This document shows positions 46,901-58,829 of a DNA stretch of 64,000 bases, in pieces. The notes beneath the pieces are model-generated. The model was not told the DNA's origin. It saw only the letters and a list, made by a program, of their open reading frames with translations, and searched no databases. The stretch covers positions 694,226 to 758,225 of the forward strand of contig QAOA01003736.1 of assembly GCA_003255065.1 (NCBI GenBank). The letters run 5' to 3'. The DNA is from Cercis canadensis. Its lineage: Eukaryota > Streptophyta > Magnoliopsida > Fabales > Fabaceae. Each line of letters opens with the position of its first letter. Position 1 is the first letter of the stretch. Position numbers and translations under genes: made by a program.

Positions 46901-49900
46901 GCAGTAAAGAGAGAAGCAGCTGAACTGAAAGCAGGAAGTTCCAGCACTGAAGAAGAGCCTGCTGACACAAAAAATGATGAACTAGCAGATGGAAATGATG
47001 CTTCCAAATTGGAAATTGTCGAAGATGAGTCAACTGTTGAAGTGCCTAAACATATTGAAGATGCCTCATGCGTGGACAATGAAAAGACTGAACTGGAAAA
47101 TGAGGATCTTGTTGAAAAAGTTGAAGGTAATTCAGCAATTGTTGCAGTAGAGAGAGAAGCAGCTGAACTGAAAGCAGGAAGTTCCAGCACTGAAGAAGAG
47201 CCTGCTGACACAAAAAATGATGAACTAGCAGATGGAAATGATGCTTCCAAATTGGAAATTATCAAAGATGAGTCAACTGTTGAAGTTCCTAAGCATATTG
47301 AAGATGCCTCATACGTGGACAATGAAAAGACTGAATTGGAAAATGAGAATCTTGTTGAAAAAGTTGAAGGTAATTCAGCAGTTGTTGCAGTAGAGAGAGA
47401 AGCAGCTGAACTGAAAGCAGGAAGTTCCAGCACTGAAGAAGAGCCTGCTGACACAAAAAATGAACTAGCAGATGGAAATGATGCTTCCAAATTGGAAATT
47501 ATCGAAGATGAGTCAACTGTTGAAGTTCCTAAGCATATTGAAGATGCCTCGTGCGTGGACAATGAAAAGATTGAATTGGAAAATGAGAATCTTGTTCAAA
47601 AAGTTGAAGGTAATTCAGCAGTTGTTGCAGTAGAGAGAGAAGCAGCTGAACTGAAAGCAGGAAGTTCCAGCACTGAAGAAGAGCCTGCTGACACAAAAAA
47701 TGATGAACTAGTAGATGGAAATGATGCTTCCAAATTGGAAATTGTTGAAGATGAGTCAACTGTTGAAGTGCCTAAACATATTGAAGATGCCTCATGCGTG
47801 GACAATGAAAAGACTGACCTGGAAAATGAGGATCTTGTTCAAAAAGTTGAAGGTAATTCAGCAGTTGTTGCGGTAAAGAGAGAAGCAGCTGAACTGAAAG
47901 CAGGAAGTTCCAGCACTGAAGAAGAGCCTTCTGACACAAAAAATGATGAACTAGCAGATGGAAATGATGCTTCCAAATTGGAAATTGTCGAAGATGAGTC
48001 AACTATTGAAGTTCCTAAGCATACTGAAGATGCCTCATGCGTGGAATTGGAAAATGAGGATCTTGTTGAAAAAGTTGAAGGTAATTCAGCAGTTGTTGGA
48101 GTAGAGAGAGACGCTACTAAACTGAAAGCAAGAAGTTCCAGCAATGAAGTTGAGCCTTTTGACAAGAAAACTGATGAACTTCTAATGGAAGAGGTAGGTA
48201 AAACAATCATAAAACCATAGTAAGAGAAATTTCTATCTAAATTTGTAACTTTAATTTTAAACTTGATACACCATGAAAACATTGAATGACCTGCAGGCTG
48301 ACAGAAAAGACGAGGATATTCATTCTAAGTCAGATCATAATGTGAAAAGTACTGAGAAAATTCTTGGTATGTCAGTACAGAGAAAGGAGGAAAGTCGTGT
48401 TCCAGAAGGAGCTTCACTTGAAGACCAAGATGAATATGCATATTCTATCAATGTTGTGGATGATGAGAAAAGTGGACTAGCTGAGGGCAAAGACCAGGAT
48501 GCAAAGATAACACTGAAATGCGAGGAACAATTGAAGCAGACACCGCAGAATGATGGTAAAGAAAAGCTTGAAGAACTTCCAGATATGATCTCTGAAGGAA
48601 GCAAGGCAGAAGCTTCCATAGAATACCCTGAAAATACTAATACAGCAGAGGAACCAACCACTACCAGACTTGAAAAAATTTCAAAGAAGAAAAATGAGGC
48701 AGAAAATCAAGAGGTAATCAAATGTTTAAATATTCAAGATCTCCTTCATTTTCGGTATAAGTCTGTAATGCAGGATAAGGACATGTAAGCTGAGGACATA
48801 AAAACTAGCGGCTGATACATCTAAGATAATTGCCAATATACCAATCATATGCAGCATATATGAGAAGTTTCATCAGATCTATATTTTAATATTATGAACT
48901 TCTATTCAAGTTGCTCACGGAATCAGTTATAAAGAACTTGTATTTGAGCTCTTTGGAGCACTTAATGCTAACAGATTGTGAAAAAAAAAAAAAAAACATA
49001 ATTCTAATAAGAAAAGGCGAATGAACTCAGTAGTACTATAAGATTATTGTGCATATTCATTTAATTTAATTACAATTATATGGTCCATTTCTGTAAGTGT
49101 TATTTGATAAAACATAAAATCTAACGCATTTGAGAAATTTGTTCTACTCATTCACTTCTCTACCATAAATAGGACCTTATGAAACTTAGATTTACTTCTC
49201 TACCAAAAATAGGACCTCATGATACTTTCTGTTGTGCAGGTACCGGTGGCCACTGATGCAAGTCAAGCAACCAGTGAAAAGGTTACAAAGGTATGTAATA
49301 GTGTTAGAACCACCCTCAAGGATTGACCAGAAAAACTTTAATTTCAAACTACCTCAAAATCTTGAGAAATGAACTTATTCTGGTGCTCTTCTCAATGTAA
49401 CAATATCACTTTCTCTCCTGTTTCCCTTTTTTTTTCATAAAAAAAAAAAAAGGCACCAGAGCCATTAAATACAGAAGCTTCAGTTTCAAAACCACAAGAA
49501 GAGATAGAGAATACTGTTGGGACATTGTCTTCTGCATCAGTTGGGATGGAAACAGGAAAAGAGTACCCAGATGAAGAAGAAAGTCAAGGAACAAAGGTAA
49601 AAGTAGAGGTTGTCGCCAATATGATATCTGAATTAGTTTCTTAAATATCCACTTTGTGCCGTTCTTGGTTGTGAGTTTCTACTGCTTGCTAAACAGGTTA
49701 AAGTCACAATTGAAGAATCCAAAGAACAGATTGAGGCAACAAATTTAATAGAGAGAGAAATATCCAACACATTACATGGTTTCTCAGAGCCCAAAGAGGA
49801 CCATGGTGCTTCGTCTATGGAGGAAAACAAAAATAACCTTGTTGAAAACTCACCTGTATTGGAAATGTTTGAAAAAGATGACTGCAGTCCTAATGATTCT

Positions 49901-52900
49901 AAAATTGAGTTTCTCAGAGCTGTGAGTGAAGGAAACCCAGCCATACAGGAGCTCAAACCAGTAAACCAAGAGCAACTTCAAGGCTCTGATGCTTCCCCTG
50001 AGATGAAGGATGTAACAGCGATTGAAACAAAAGCAAACAGCTTGGGACAAGTGGAAGAAACCAACTCAAGAAAGAACAAAGACGTGAAGGTTCAAGAAGT
50101 GGCAGATGAAGGTGGACAAAGATCGCCATTAAATGAAGAACAGAAGGAAATTGAAACAAGCATGAAAACGGATAAGACCCCAGCAAGAGATGGCACCTTA
50201 TATGTTGAATCAGGGACATCTTTCATTGTGCACTCTGAAGGTGCTTCTATTTTGGGGTCTTCAGAAAATGAGAAGAAAGATGCCAATGAAGGAATTCAAA
50301 AGCATGAGGATGAAGATCAGGCTCTGCTTTCTGACTTCAAAACTGAAACTAATATCTCAAATACAGAAGACATAGAACAATGGAAGAGAGAACAATTCAG
50401 TGGTTTAGCAGATGAAAATGAAGGTTCCAAATTGGAAACTGTCAAAGATGAGAAGTCAACTCTTGAAGTGTTAAAGCATATTGAAGTTTTCTCATGTATG
50501 AAAAGTGAAAAGGCTGTCCTGGAAGAGAAGGTTCTTGCTGAAAATGCTGAAGAAAACTCAGCAGTTGCTGGATTAGAGAGAGAAGCAACTGAAATGAAAG
50601 CAAGAAGTCCCAATACTGAAGAAGAGCCAGCAAGCACTGAAAAGGATGAAACTCTAATGGAAAAGGTAGATTAAAAATCACACCGTAGAGTAGAAATTTA
50701 TAGTGAAATTTGTTTGTTAATTCTTAAACTTGATTCACCATGCAGACTTTCAATGACCTGCAGTCTGACAGAACAGATGAGAACATTCCTTGTGAGTCAA
50801 ATGAAAATGTGGAAGGTCCTGAGGAAATTCTTGATACGTCATTAAAGACAAAAGACAAAAGTTTGTTAGGAGAACATGACAATCCAACTCCAAGAGAAGC
50901 TTCAATTGAAGATCAAGATGAATATGCAAATTCCGTTAGTGCTGCTAAAGACAATGATGAAGAGTATTCAAAGCAGATGCTGCAGAATGACGGAAAAGAA
51001 AGGCTCGAAGAACTTCCAGATATGATATTTGCAAGAAGCGTGGAAGATGCTTCCAGAGAATACCCTGAAAACACTACCTGCACCACAGGGGAAGAAACCA
51101 CTGCCAGACTTGAAAGAACTTCACGGAAGGAAAACATAGAAGAAAACGCGGAAGCTATTGACGATATCAAGGAAAATCAAGCAGAAAATCAAGAGGTGAT
51201 CAGAAGTTTAAATATTCAAAATCTACTATGCTTTTGGTAATTGACATGATAAATCTCTGATGCAGTATAAGCAAATGACAAGTTGCAGTACCTATAAATT
51301 TACATCTGTTGCAATTAGTATTTTTAAATAATAGCATGGTTCAGGAATTACACCAAACATGTCTAGTATATACGAGAAGTTTCGTCAGATTTAATTTTAT
51401 TCTATGTGTCAACAGAATCAGTTACCAAAAAAATTCCTTTTTGAGTTCTTTGGAGAACCTAATAAAGATAATGTTGAAGAGCATTATATAATCTTAAGAG
51501 AAGGGAATGAATTCAGTATTGCTATAAGGTTAGTATGCATGTTCATGAAATATATATGTAATAACAACCACATAGTGCTTTTCTGCTAGTAGCCTAGTAG
51601 CCTTTGATGAAAACATAAAACCTAATGGATCTGAGAAACTTGCTCTACTGGTTTACTTCCCCATCATAAATTGGTCCTCATGATACTTTACTTGTCATAC
51701 AGGTGCTTGTGACTACTGCTACTATTCAAGCAAACAGAGAAAGGATGATAAAGGTATGTGAAAATGTTAGAACCACCCTACAGATTTGACCAATAAACAA
51801 GATTACTCTCTCTCACTCTTTCTCATTCTCCTTTCCAAAAAGAAAAAGGTATGTCAGTCATCAAATACAGAAGATTCAGTTTCAAAACCACAAGAGATAG
51901 AGAACACTGTTTGGACATTGCCTTCTGCATCCGTGATGATAGAACCAAGTAAGGAGTATCCAGAAGAAGATGAAAGTGAGGAAACGAATATGAAAGAAGA
52001 GGTCGACTCATATATGATATCTGAATTAGTTTCCCTAAGTTAAACTTTGTACCTTTCTTTGTTGTAAGCTTCTAATTTTGTCTACTAAACAGGTTAAAGT
52101 CACAATCACAGAATCCAAAGAACAGATTGAAGCAGCATATTCAATAGAGAGAAAAGTATCCAACATTTCAGATGATTTCTTAGAGCCCAAGGAAGTTCAT
52201 GGTGATTGGTCTACTGAGGAAAACAAAAATAATATTGTTGAAAACTCTTCATCTATATCAGGAGTGTTTGATAAAGAGCAGCTTGAAACCTCTGAGCCTA
52301 CCCCTGAGAACAGGAACGTCACAGATATTGAAACAAAAGCAAATAGCTTGAATAGTGTCAATATTGATGAAAAACAAGAGGAAGAAACTGTCTCAAACGA
52401 GATAAGAGACTTGAAGGTTGCAGAAGTGGAAGATGAGAGTAGACAACGACTGTCTTGTGACATAAAAGACGAAGCACTAATCACAGGAATCAACCTTGAA
52501 AAAGAAGTGACGATTAGTACACCACTCTTAGACGACCAATTGGTGCGCACCTTTATAGATTCTTCTGTTCTGCCATCATATGAAGAGCCCAAAACAAAGG
52601 ATAAGACCCCAGAAAGAGATGGTACCATATATGTTGATTCAGAGACATCTTCCATTGGGCATTCTAAAGGTGATTCTCTGTTGGGGTCTTCAGATAATGA
52701 GAAGGAAAATGCAGATGAAGGAATTCAAAAGCCTAGGGATGAAGATCTGTATGTGCCTCCTGAACTGATAACTGAAAATAATATCTCAGACATGGATTAT
52801 GGAGAAAAATGGAAGAAAGAACAAGTCAGTGGTTTAGCAGATCGACATGACGCTTGCAAATTGGAAACTGTAAACAATGAGGAGGCAACTGTTGAAGTGT

Positions 52901-55900
52901 CAAAGCATATGGAAGTTGTCACATATCTGAACAGTGAAAAAGCTGTGCCGGAAGAGGAGGAGCTTGCTGAAGAATCTGAAGACAGTTCAGCAGTCCTTGA
53001 ACTAGAAAGAGAAGAAGCTGCACAGAAAGCTGCAAGTCCCAGTGCAGAAGAAGAGTCTGCTAGCACCAAAAATGGTGAACTTCCAATTGAAAAGGTAGAT
53101 GAAACAATCAGAATACCGTACAAGAGATGAAAACCAATTATTTTGCATTCCACCTATAAATGTGTTTCACTTTTTGAATGTTTAATTGAACAGGTATCAT
53201 TTTACCTGTTTACAGTTACAGTATCACCATCTTATAATCTGACAGTTGGATCATACTCAAACAAAACAATGCTTCACTATGGTCTATTTGCTCATAAGAT
53301 TAAACCAGAGTTTTTTTCTCTATGGTGTACTAAAAATATCAATTTCCATTATTTCACGAGGCTCTGTTTTTTTTCTGAAATACTTCTTGAACAGGTCCAT
53401 TACAAAGTTGAAACAGCTGATAACAATGAAAACATCAAAGAACTGCTCACAGGGAGCAGAACAATATCAGTTGGAGAAGAAACAGGAAACAAGGTTAAAT
53501 TGTATACAGTTTGCAAATCAATTTCTAAAATTTGTATTCTTTATGTTATCAGTTGTTAGCGTTTGTCTGTTTCAACAGGTTGAAGTCTCAAATTCAGGAT
53601 TCAAAGAACAGACTGAAGCAACAGAGTTGACAGTGGAGAAAGAATCTGTAACGCTAGAAAGTCATACAGAGCAGAATATGGAAATTATAGACTTCAGTGC
53701 TTCGACTTCTACAGATGCATCAGAAGCCTATTCTGAACACTCTTCCTCCACATCTAAGGTGTATGAGAAACAAACTGAAGCTGAAGTCTCCAAGAAAGAT
53801 AAAGCTGTCATTGATGATGCAAAAAACGATTCTCTCACAGTTGTGATTGAAGAAACGGACTTGAAGAAAGTCGAGCAAGTAAACGAAGAAAACAACAAAG
53901 GGTCTGACAGTGCGGCTGACAATAATGACTTAACAACAATTGCAGCAGAAATGACTACCTTAGATTGCAAAGATATTGATGAGAGACAAGAGGAGAATTC
54001 CAGCCTAGAAAAGAAGGGGATTCTGGATGAAGTAAATGAAGGTCATTTAAAGATGAATCGCTGTGTTGAAGAGATAGATGAAACCACTGCAACTCAGCAT
54101 GAAAGAGAAGTGGTCACAAGTTCAATTCCCATGTCAATAGAAGAAAAAGACACCATGACGACTGCAACATTTAATACAATAGAAACTGCTGATGAAACTG
54201 CAGAAACCTATCTCCATGCAAGAGAAAACGAATTACTGCAGAAGGAACATGAAGTTTGCAAACCTGGAGGTGTCACTGAATTGGAAACTGTAGATATCAG
54301 AATGGAGTGCTCAAATGACAATATCATCAAGCTGGACAATGAAGATCTGCATATGCTCTCTGACGAAAACACCAAAAGTAGTATCTCTGATTTAGAAGAA
54401 TTACAGATTTCAAGGAGAAAAACTAGTAGTATAGCCTACTTTTGCACAATAAATTCTAACAAAAAAGAAAAGCTAATCATAGAACCCTCTATGTGTCTGC
54501 AGCAACCAGCACAGGTAAAGACGGCGAGGTTACTCAAGGGCAAGAGAACCTAGCTACAACTTTTGAAGGCAGTTTGACAGGTGTTTCAATAAAGAAAGCA
54601 GCAACTGCACAAGATTTTAGCCATGAACATAAGCCTGCTGACGAATTGTCAGCTGACAAGGTCTGAGAAACACATACTCCTTTTATTTCTGATAAGTAAG
54701 AAATCAAAATATCCATGGCATAGTATTTTAGAGAAATAGTATAATGTTTCCTAACTTTTTCTGTAGCAATCCAGATACTCAACCTTATATGATCAATAAA
54801 ACAAGGGGTTCATATGCCTGAAATTATATCTTTCTCCTTGATTTAATTTCCATTGAATTCATGTTGCTTCTAGTATATTTCTTCCTTTCCCTGATAAGCT
54901 AATTTTCCCCCCTTTTTGCTTCCGCTTAATATCATTGTGGAATAGACTGTTGAAGCAGCCAACACAGATGAGAAGCTTGAATTAGCTTCTGAATCCATGG
55001 CCAAAGAACAGAGTGATGAGAAGATATATCAAGCGAAGGGAAAAGGCAACACTGAGGATCAGATTTTTAAATCCAGTGACGACATTCCAGGGAAAAAACT
55101 TCAAGGTGAAGCACAGAGAAAAAGCACGCAGTTTGAAGTTGTACATCATATTAGTGTACCACAAAATGCACATGAAACCTCTGCGACTGATGGTTGTACT
55201 GAAAAAGTAAGAAATTCGGGCATATTTATCTTCTGTTAATTTCCTGAGGACTTAACTAAAACTCTATTCCATGGCCAAAAAAATAAAACTAAAACTCTAT
55301 TCATAAAACAGGTGCTTAAAGGAAATGAAGAAGCTAATGGAAGTGAAAACATCCTAGAACAGATCCTGGGGCCAAAGAGAATTTCAAATGAACCTGATAT
55401 TGTATCTGCAGTAGATAAGACAGTAAATGAGGTTAGCTCATATATAAAAATAAAACTAAAACAAACTTCTGTTCTGTCTCGCTCCTCATCTTACTATAAT
55501 TTCAAGCATTTTTCTTTGCACACAGGTCACTGCAAAAAATTCAGGATCCATAAAGCAGATTGAAGAAATGAATGAAAGAGAATCTGAAATCTTGGGGAAT
55601 TTTTCAAAGGCAAATGAGGACTTTAGTTCTTTGACTGCCATAGAAGCATCAGAAGAAGGAACGCAAAGAGAAGACAGCAAGACCCTTTTCAGAATGTCTT
55701 CTCTAGTGTCTCAGGAGGTTGAGAAAGAGATTAAAGTTGAGATCTTCCAAAAAGAAAATGACACTAACAGTACTTTTCAGACTCTGCCTTGCACGCTTGT
55801 GAACGAAGAAACAAGCTTCAAGGAAACCACAGAAGAACACTCAAGGCAGGTAGATAATTTTGCTCCTTTTAGTGAAGGGAAAGATGTAGCAATTACTGAT

Positions 55901-58171
55901 ACAGTTAAACCTAGCTTGGAGATTAACGATCCAGATGATATACAAGAAAAAAGTTCCAGTTCAGAAAAGAGTAGAGAATACCAGAGCTTAGAAATAGTTG
56001 ATGAAACTGGACAAAATATGGATCAAGATTTCAGAGGCCAAGCTCCTACCACAGGAGTTGAACATGAAAATGAAGAGGGTTCCAGTTTGACACTGATAGA
56101 ACATGATAACCTTCAGAACCCTTCTGTAATGCAAACAGAAGAAGACAACCACTTACCGGATAAAATTAGCAATTCGATGGCCAAGTACCTGGCTGGAGAA
56201 GATCATGATGCAGAAAAAGATGTTCATGATGTCATTAGACCTGAAGTTTTCCCTGAACTGGGGATAGCAGTCATTGAGAAGAGTGACAACAAAGAAATCC
56301 AAAATCAGGACGATGAAGATCTTAATCAGCTCCATAATCTAAACACCCAGTCCACCATATCATACAGAAAAGATGTAGAAATACCAAGAACGGAAAAAGG
56401 CAGTGTTTCAACAAACCAAGGTGAGGCTTGCACACTGGAGATGGAGAAAGACAAAAAGCCTTGCATTGAAGTCTCAAAATATACAGCAGATGAAACTTGC
56501 ATAGACAATGAAAAGGATTCGGATAACTTCAGAAGCAGTTCAAATTTTATTACAGCAGAGAAACTGCCAGCTGAGTCCACTAAGACTGAAAAAAATGAGC
56601 TTCCAGAAGAGAAGGTCGGTTAAAAACTATAAGTTCTTCCATCTTACAATAACAGAATATTATGAAATATTTTATTTTAAATGGTCTATTTCTAGTATCA
56701 TTTGGAACATCTATACAAATTTCAGAAGAAAATATGGAGGTGGCATATAGGTTCGGTAAAAACTTATGTCGTATTAAACGCCCTTATAATTTATCATAAT
56801 TCTATAATTTAGCTATTTTATCTCACATGCTAAACTAGGTTCCTTCCATTAGGACTACCCAATACTTGGAGAGAGACCTATTATGCTTTAGTTTTCATAG
56901 ATCACAGGAATTTCTCCATTCTCAATTGCACCTTTTTACTCATGTATCATTGTGGAACAGATCCTCGAACCAGCGCATTTAGGCACAAAGCTCAAATCTT
57001 CCTCTGATTCTGAGGCCCACAACCAAACCAATGAACAACTCCCTCAAATCAAGGAGAAGAGCAACAACATTCAGGATTGGATTTCTGTATCTGTTGAACA
57101 TATCCCAGGACAAACCTCAATGACGAGTCTTGTAACCAAAGAGGTAAGGAATGAAAGCATCATTAACTAGGCACCAGTAGTTGAAGACTTTGTTCTCAAA
57201 TTATATCCATAAATCAGGTACATGGTGGAGTTGACGAAGCTGGTGGAAGTGAAAACATTGAAGAACAGATCATAAATTCTGAGGTCAACTTAATGGAACC
57301 GCAGATATTATCTGCCAGAGGTGCAACAGTTAATCAGGTGAGCTTAACATAGTAATTATGTCACCACTAACTATTTATCATAGCCTGCTTCTCTTTCTTC
57401 ATTTAGTAAAAGAAATTTCTGAAATGTAATTTGTCAAATAGGTGAAAGATCACAACTTTATTTCCACCAAAAATTTGAAAGCAACAGACTCCAGTGAGCA
57501 GAAAGTTATAGTGGACTTGACCATTGAAGATGATCCGACCAGAAAGGAAGCAGCAGTTGAAGTGTTAAAAGTAGAATCAAGCACCAGGCAAGCTGAGTCG
57601 GACAAGAGAAACCATTACCTGGCCAGCGAAATAAATGAAAATGTTCTGCAAATGCCACTAAAACCAATTGAAGAGACCATACCAGAAGTTCAACCCAAAA
57701 ATGAAGAACCACGAAGGGTTACAGGAATTAATACAGGAGTGGAAGAAACAGAAGTTCGAGAAGAAAAAATTGGGCATCTAGGTGAGAGGTTAACCAACAA
57801 TTCCACATCGAAAGATGCAGAAAGCATTTCAATGTCTAACATCATACTTTTCTTTTTTTGGCCATGGTCTAAACTTAATCTTACTGATATCCACAGAAGA
57901 ACCTCAGCAAGCAGCTGCAATACTAGACGAAGAAGCAAGAATAGGGAGTGAGAGAGATGACAAAGGAGGAGATAAATGCAGAGAAATAGACCCAGTCTTG
58001 GGCGCTACTGTCGCGGTAGAAGACTCTAAAGATACGGATGTTAAAGTTACACACAGGAAATCTCATAACATACTATCAGGTGTTGGGTCTAAGGTCAAGC
58101 ATTCAATTTCTAAAGTGAAGAAAGCTATTACAGGTAAATCTTCACATCCAAAGTCATTATCACCAAAATAA
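37971..58171 (+). CDS. RBB1: RBB1-like giant acidic repeat protein, 30 exons
   Basis: The gene resembles Arabidopsis RBB1 (At5g40450), a very large protein affecting vacuolar bulbs and transvacuolar strands. Exons: 37971-38012, 39362-40876, 41041-41389, 41651-41832, 42005-42151, 42414-42464, 42625-42774, 42865-44853, 44957-45442, 45945-45995, 46153-46308, 46400-48193, 48297-48713, 49240-49290, 49453-49608, 49697-50665, 50764-51195, 51703-51753, 51849-52001, 52093-53094, 53395-53493, 53579-54425, 54515-54660, 54946-55206, 55312-55431, 55526-56614, 56961-57143, 57218-57337, 57442-57781 and 57897-58171. Phases join to about 4,540 aa. The protein is Glu/Lys/Ser-rich, with no membrane segment or enzyme motif, and looks disordered. 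It starts MATEANIPEDASDK and ends in a basic tail (SGVGSKVKHSISKVKKAITG). From memory the Arabidopsis protein is about 2,900 aa; internal cassette and unit duplications explain the growth. Least certain borders: the exon 2 acceptor, the exon 22 donor (54425 or 54428), and the exons after 53.1 kb. Confidence 0.88.
42414..45442 (+). repeat. RBB1 exon cassette A
   Basis: Four exons: 51 nt (ending ASQATSERTTK), 150 nt (ending near EYPEE...MKEE), 1,989 nt (beginning VHVMITETKEQIEAAYS) and 486 nt (beginning ADRTYENIP, ending AENPE). All junctions are phase 0. The preceding exon 42005-42151 looks like the tail of an older cassette, since it ends EAEIQE with the same donor context. Confidence 0.85.
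43612..44853 (+). repeat. Five tandem 81-83-codon units in cassette A
   Basis: Units start at 43612, 43855, 44104, 44350 and 44599 (spacing 243-249 bp). Each contains a LEIV core, (S/T)VEV.KHIED, NEK.ELEDEE, ER.A.EL and EEEP.(D/N)TK. Units 1/3 share TKAGSSTTEEEPADTK and units 2/4 share the YEANSSV/GSSIT form, so the array grew partly as dimers. Confidence 0.92.
45945..48713 (+). repeat. RBB1 exon cassette B
   Basis: Four exons of 51, 156, 1,794 and 417 nt, homologous in order to cassette A. The large exon (beginning VQVTNSESKEEIEETY) lacks much of the central region of A's large exon but has more 81-codon units. The introns are also recognisably related to those of the other cassettes. Confidence 0.85.
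46739..48193 (+). repeat. Six tandem 81-codon units in cassette B
   Basis: Units start at 46739, 46985, 47228, 47468, 47711 and 47954. Spacing is 243 bp, except 246 for the first step and 240 where one codon is lost (NDEL to NEL). Units 2-5 are nearly identical at DNA level, which points to very recent expansion; the first and last are more diverged, as expected at array edges. Confidence 0.95.
49240..51195 (+). repeat. RBB1 exon cassette C
   Basis: Four exons of 51, 156, 969 and 432 nt. The large exon begins VKVTIEESKEQIEATN and contains a single diverged 81-codon unit near its 3' end (about 50410-50665). Confidence 0.85.
51703..53094 (+). repeat. RBB1 exon cassette D, lacking a clear fourth exon
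   Basis: Exons of 51, 153 and 1,002 nt. The large exon begins VKVTITESKEQIEAAYS, closest to cassette A, and ends in one diverged unit. The fourth cassette exon is not recognisable; a 99-nt exon (53395-53493) follows instead. Later large exons (53579-, 55526-) start with weaker versions of the same head (SNSGFKEQTEA, NSGSIKQIEE). Confidence 0.8.
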
Positions 58172-58829
58172 ACTAAGCAAGGAGCCACAATAACGCTGCA
58201 AGTAGCCAGATGTAAAGTGTTTGATTGGAATTGGAAGGGGTTATCAGTTTGATATTGTAATGTTTTTGGTGTGCATATGGAAGCTTGTATTGTTTATATC
58301 CATTTGAAGTAATGTTTGCAAGTACATTATAAATTTCTTGAACTTCTATGTAAATAATGATAGCTATGGCCTTCTCGGACACATAAAAAGAGAGCCCATC
58401 ACAATTGAATACTTCTGTCTTCGGCGTTAGGATTGGAGCAACGACCATGAACACATGAATCTGGATAATTGCCAAGAATAAGAGGCTCATAGATGACAAT
58501 TAAGAACTTCAGAAAACCAATTAGTTGAAAGTGGTGTAACCTCGTACATAGATAGAAAACTTGAAATGAAATCTACTCACTGGAAATTTGAAAACAATGG
58601 CGGTAGCAATAAATCAAGAAAGGATAGTAACACACTTTTAATGGCTATAAATAACTAATGCAAAATTTTCTCCACTACAACCTAACTGCAAAAGTGAAGT
58701 CCCTATTATTGTAATATAGGAATATATCTAAAGCAACACAATACAAGTGAACTAGCCTTCTACAACAGATATAACAGAAATTGTAGGTGTCAACAATTAT
58801 CCAGTATGAAAAATGCGAGCTCTCTTTAA
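58172..58829. other. Convergent 3' flanks of RBB1 and PES
   Basis: A 658-bp gap separates the two stop codons. It holds only the two 3' untranslated regions, with no ORF of note. Confidence 0.6.

Noticed and set aside
43509..48282. Long minus-strand Ser-rich open frames (for example 43509-44090, 44124-44585, 46795-47562)
   Set aside because: They are the antisense of the Glu/Lys-rich repeat units. GAA/GAG/GAT codons read as Ser/Phe/Leu on the other strand, so stops are rare. They have no splice or start support.
53143..53559. 138-codon plus-strand frame between RBB1 cassette D and the next large exon
   Set aside because: Only 53395-53493 fits the acidic protein and has a good acceptor and donor. 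The rest of the frame is hydrophobic, intron-like sequence.
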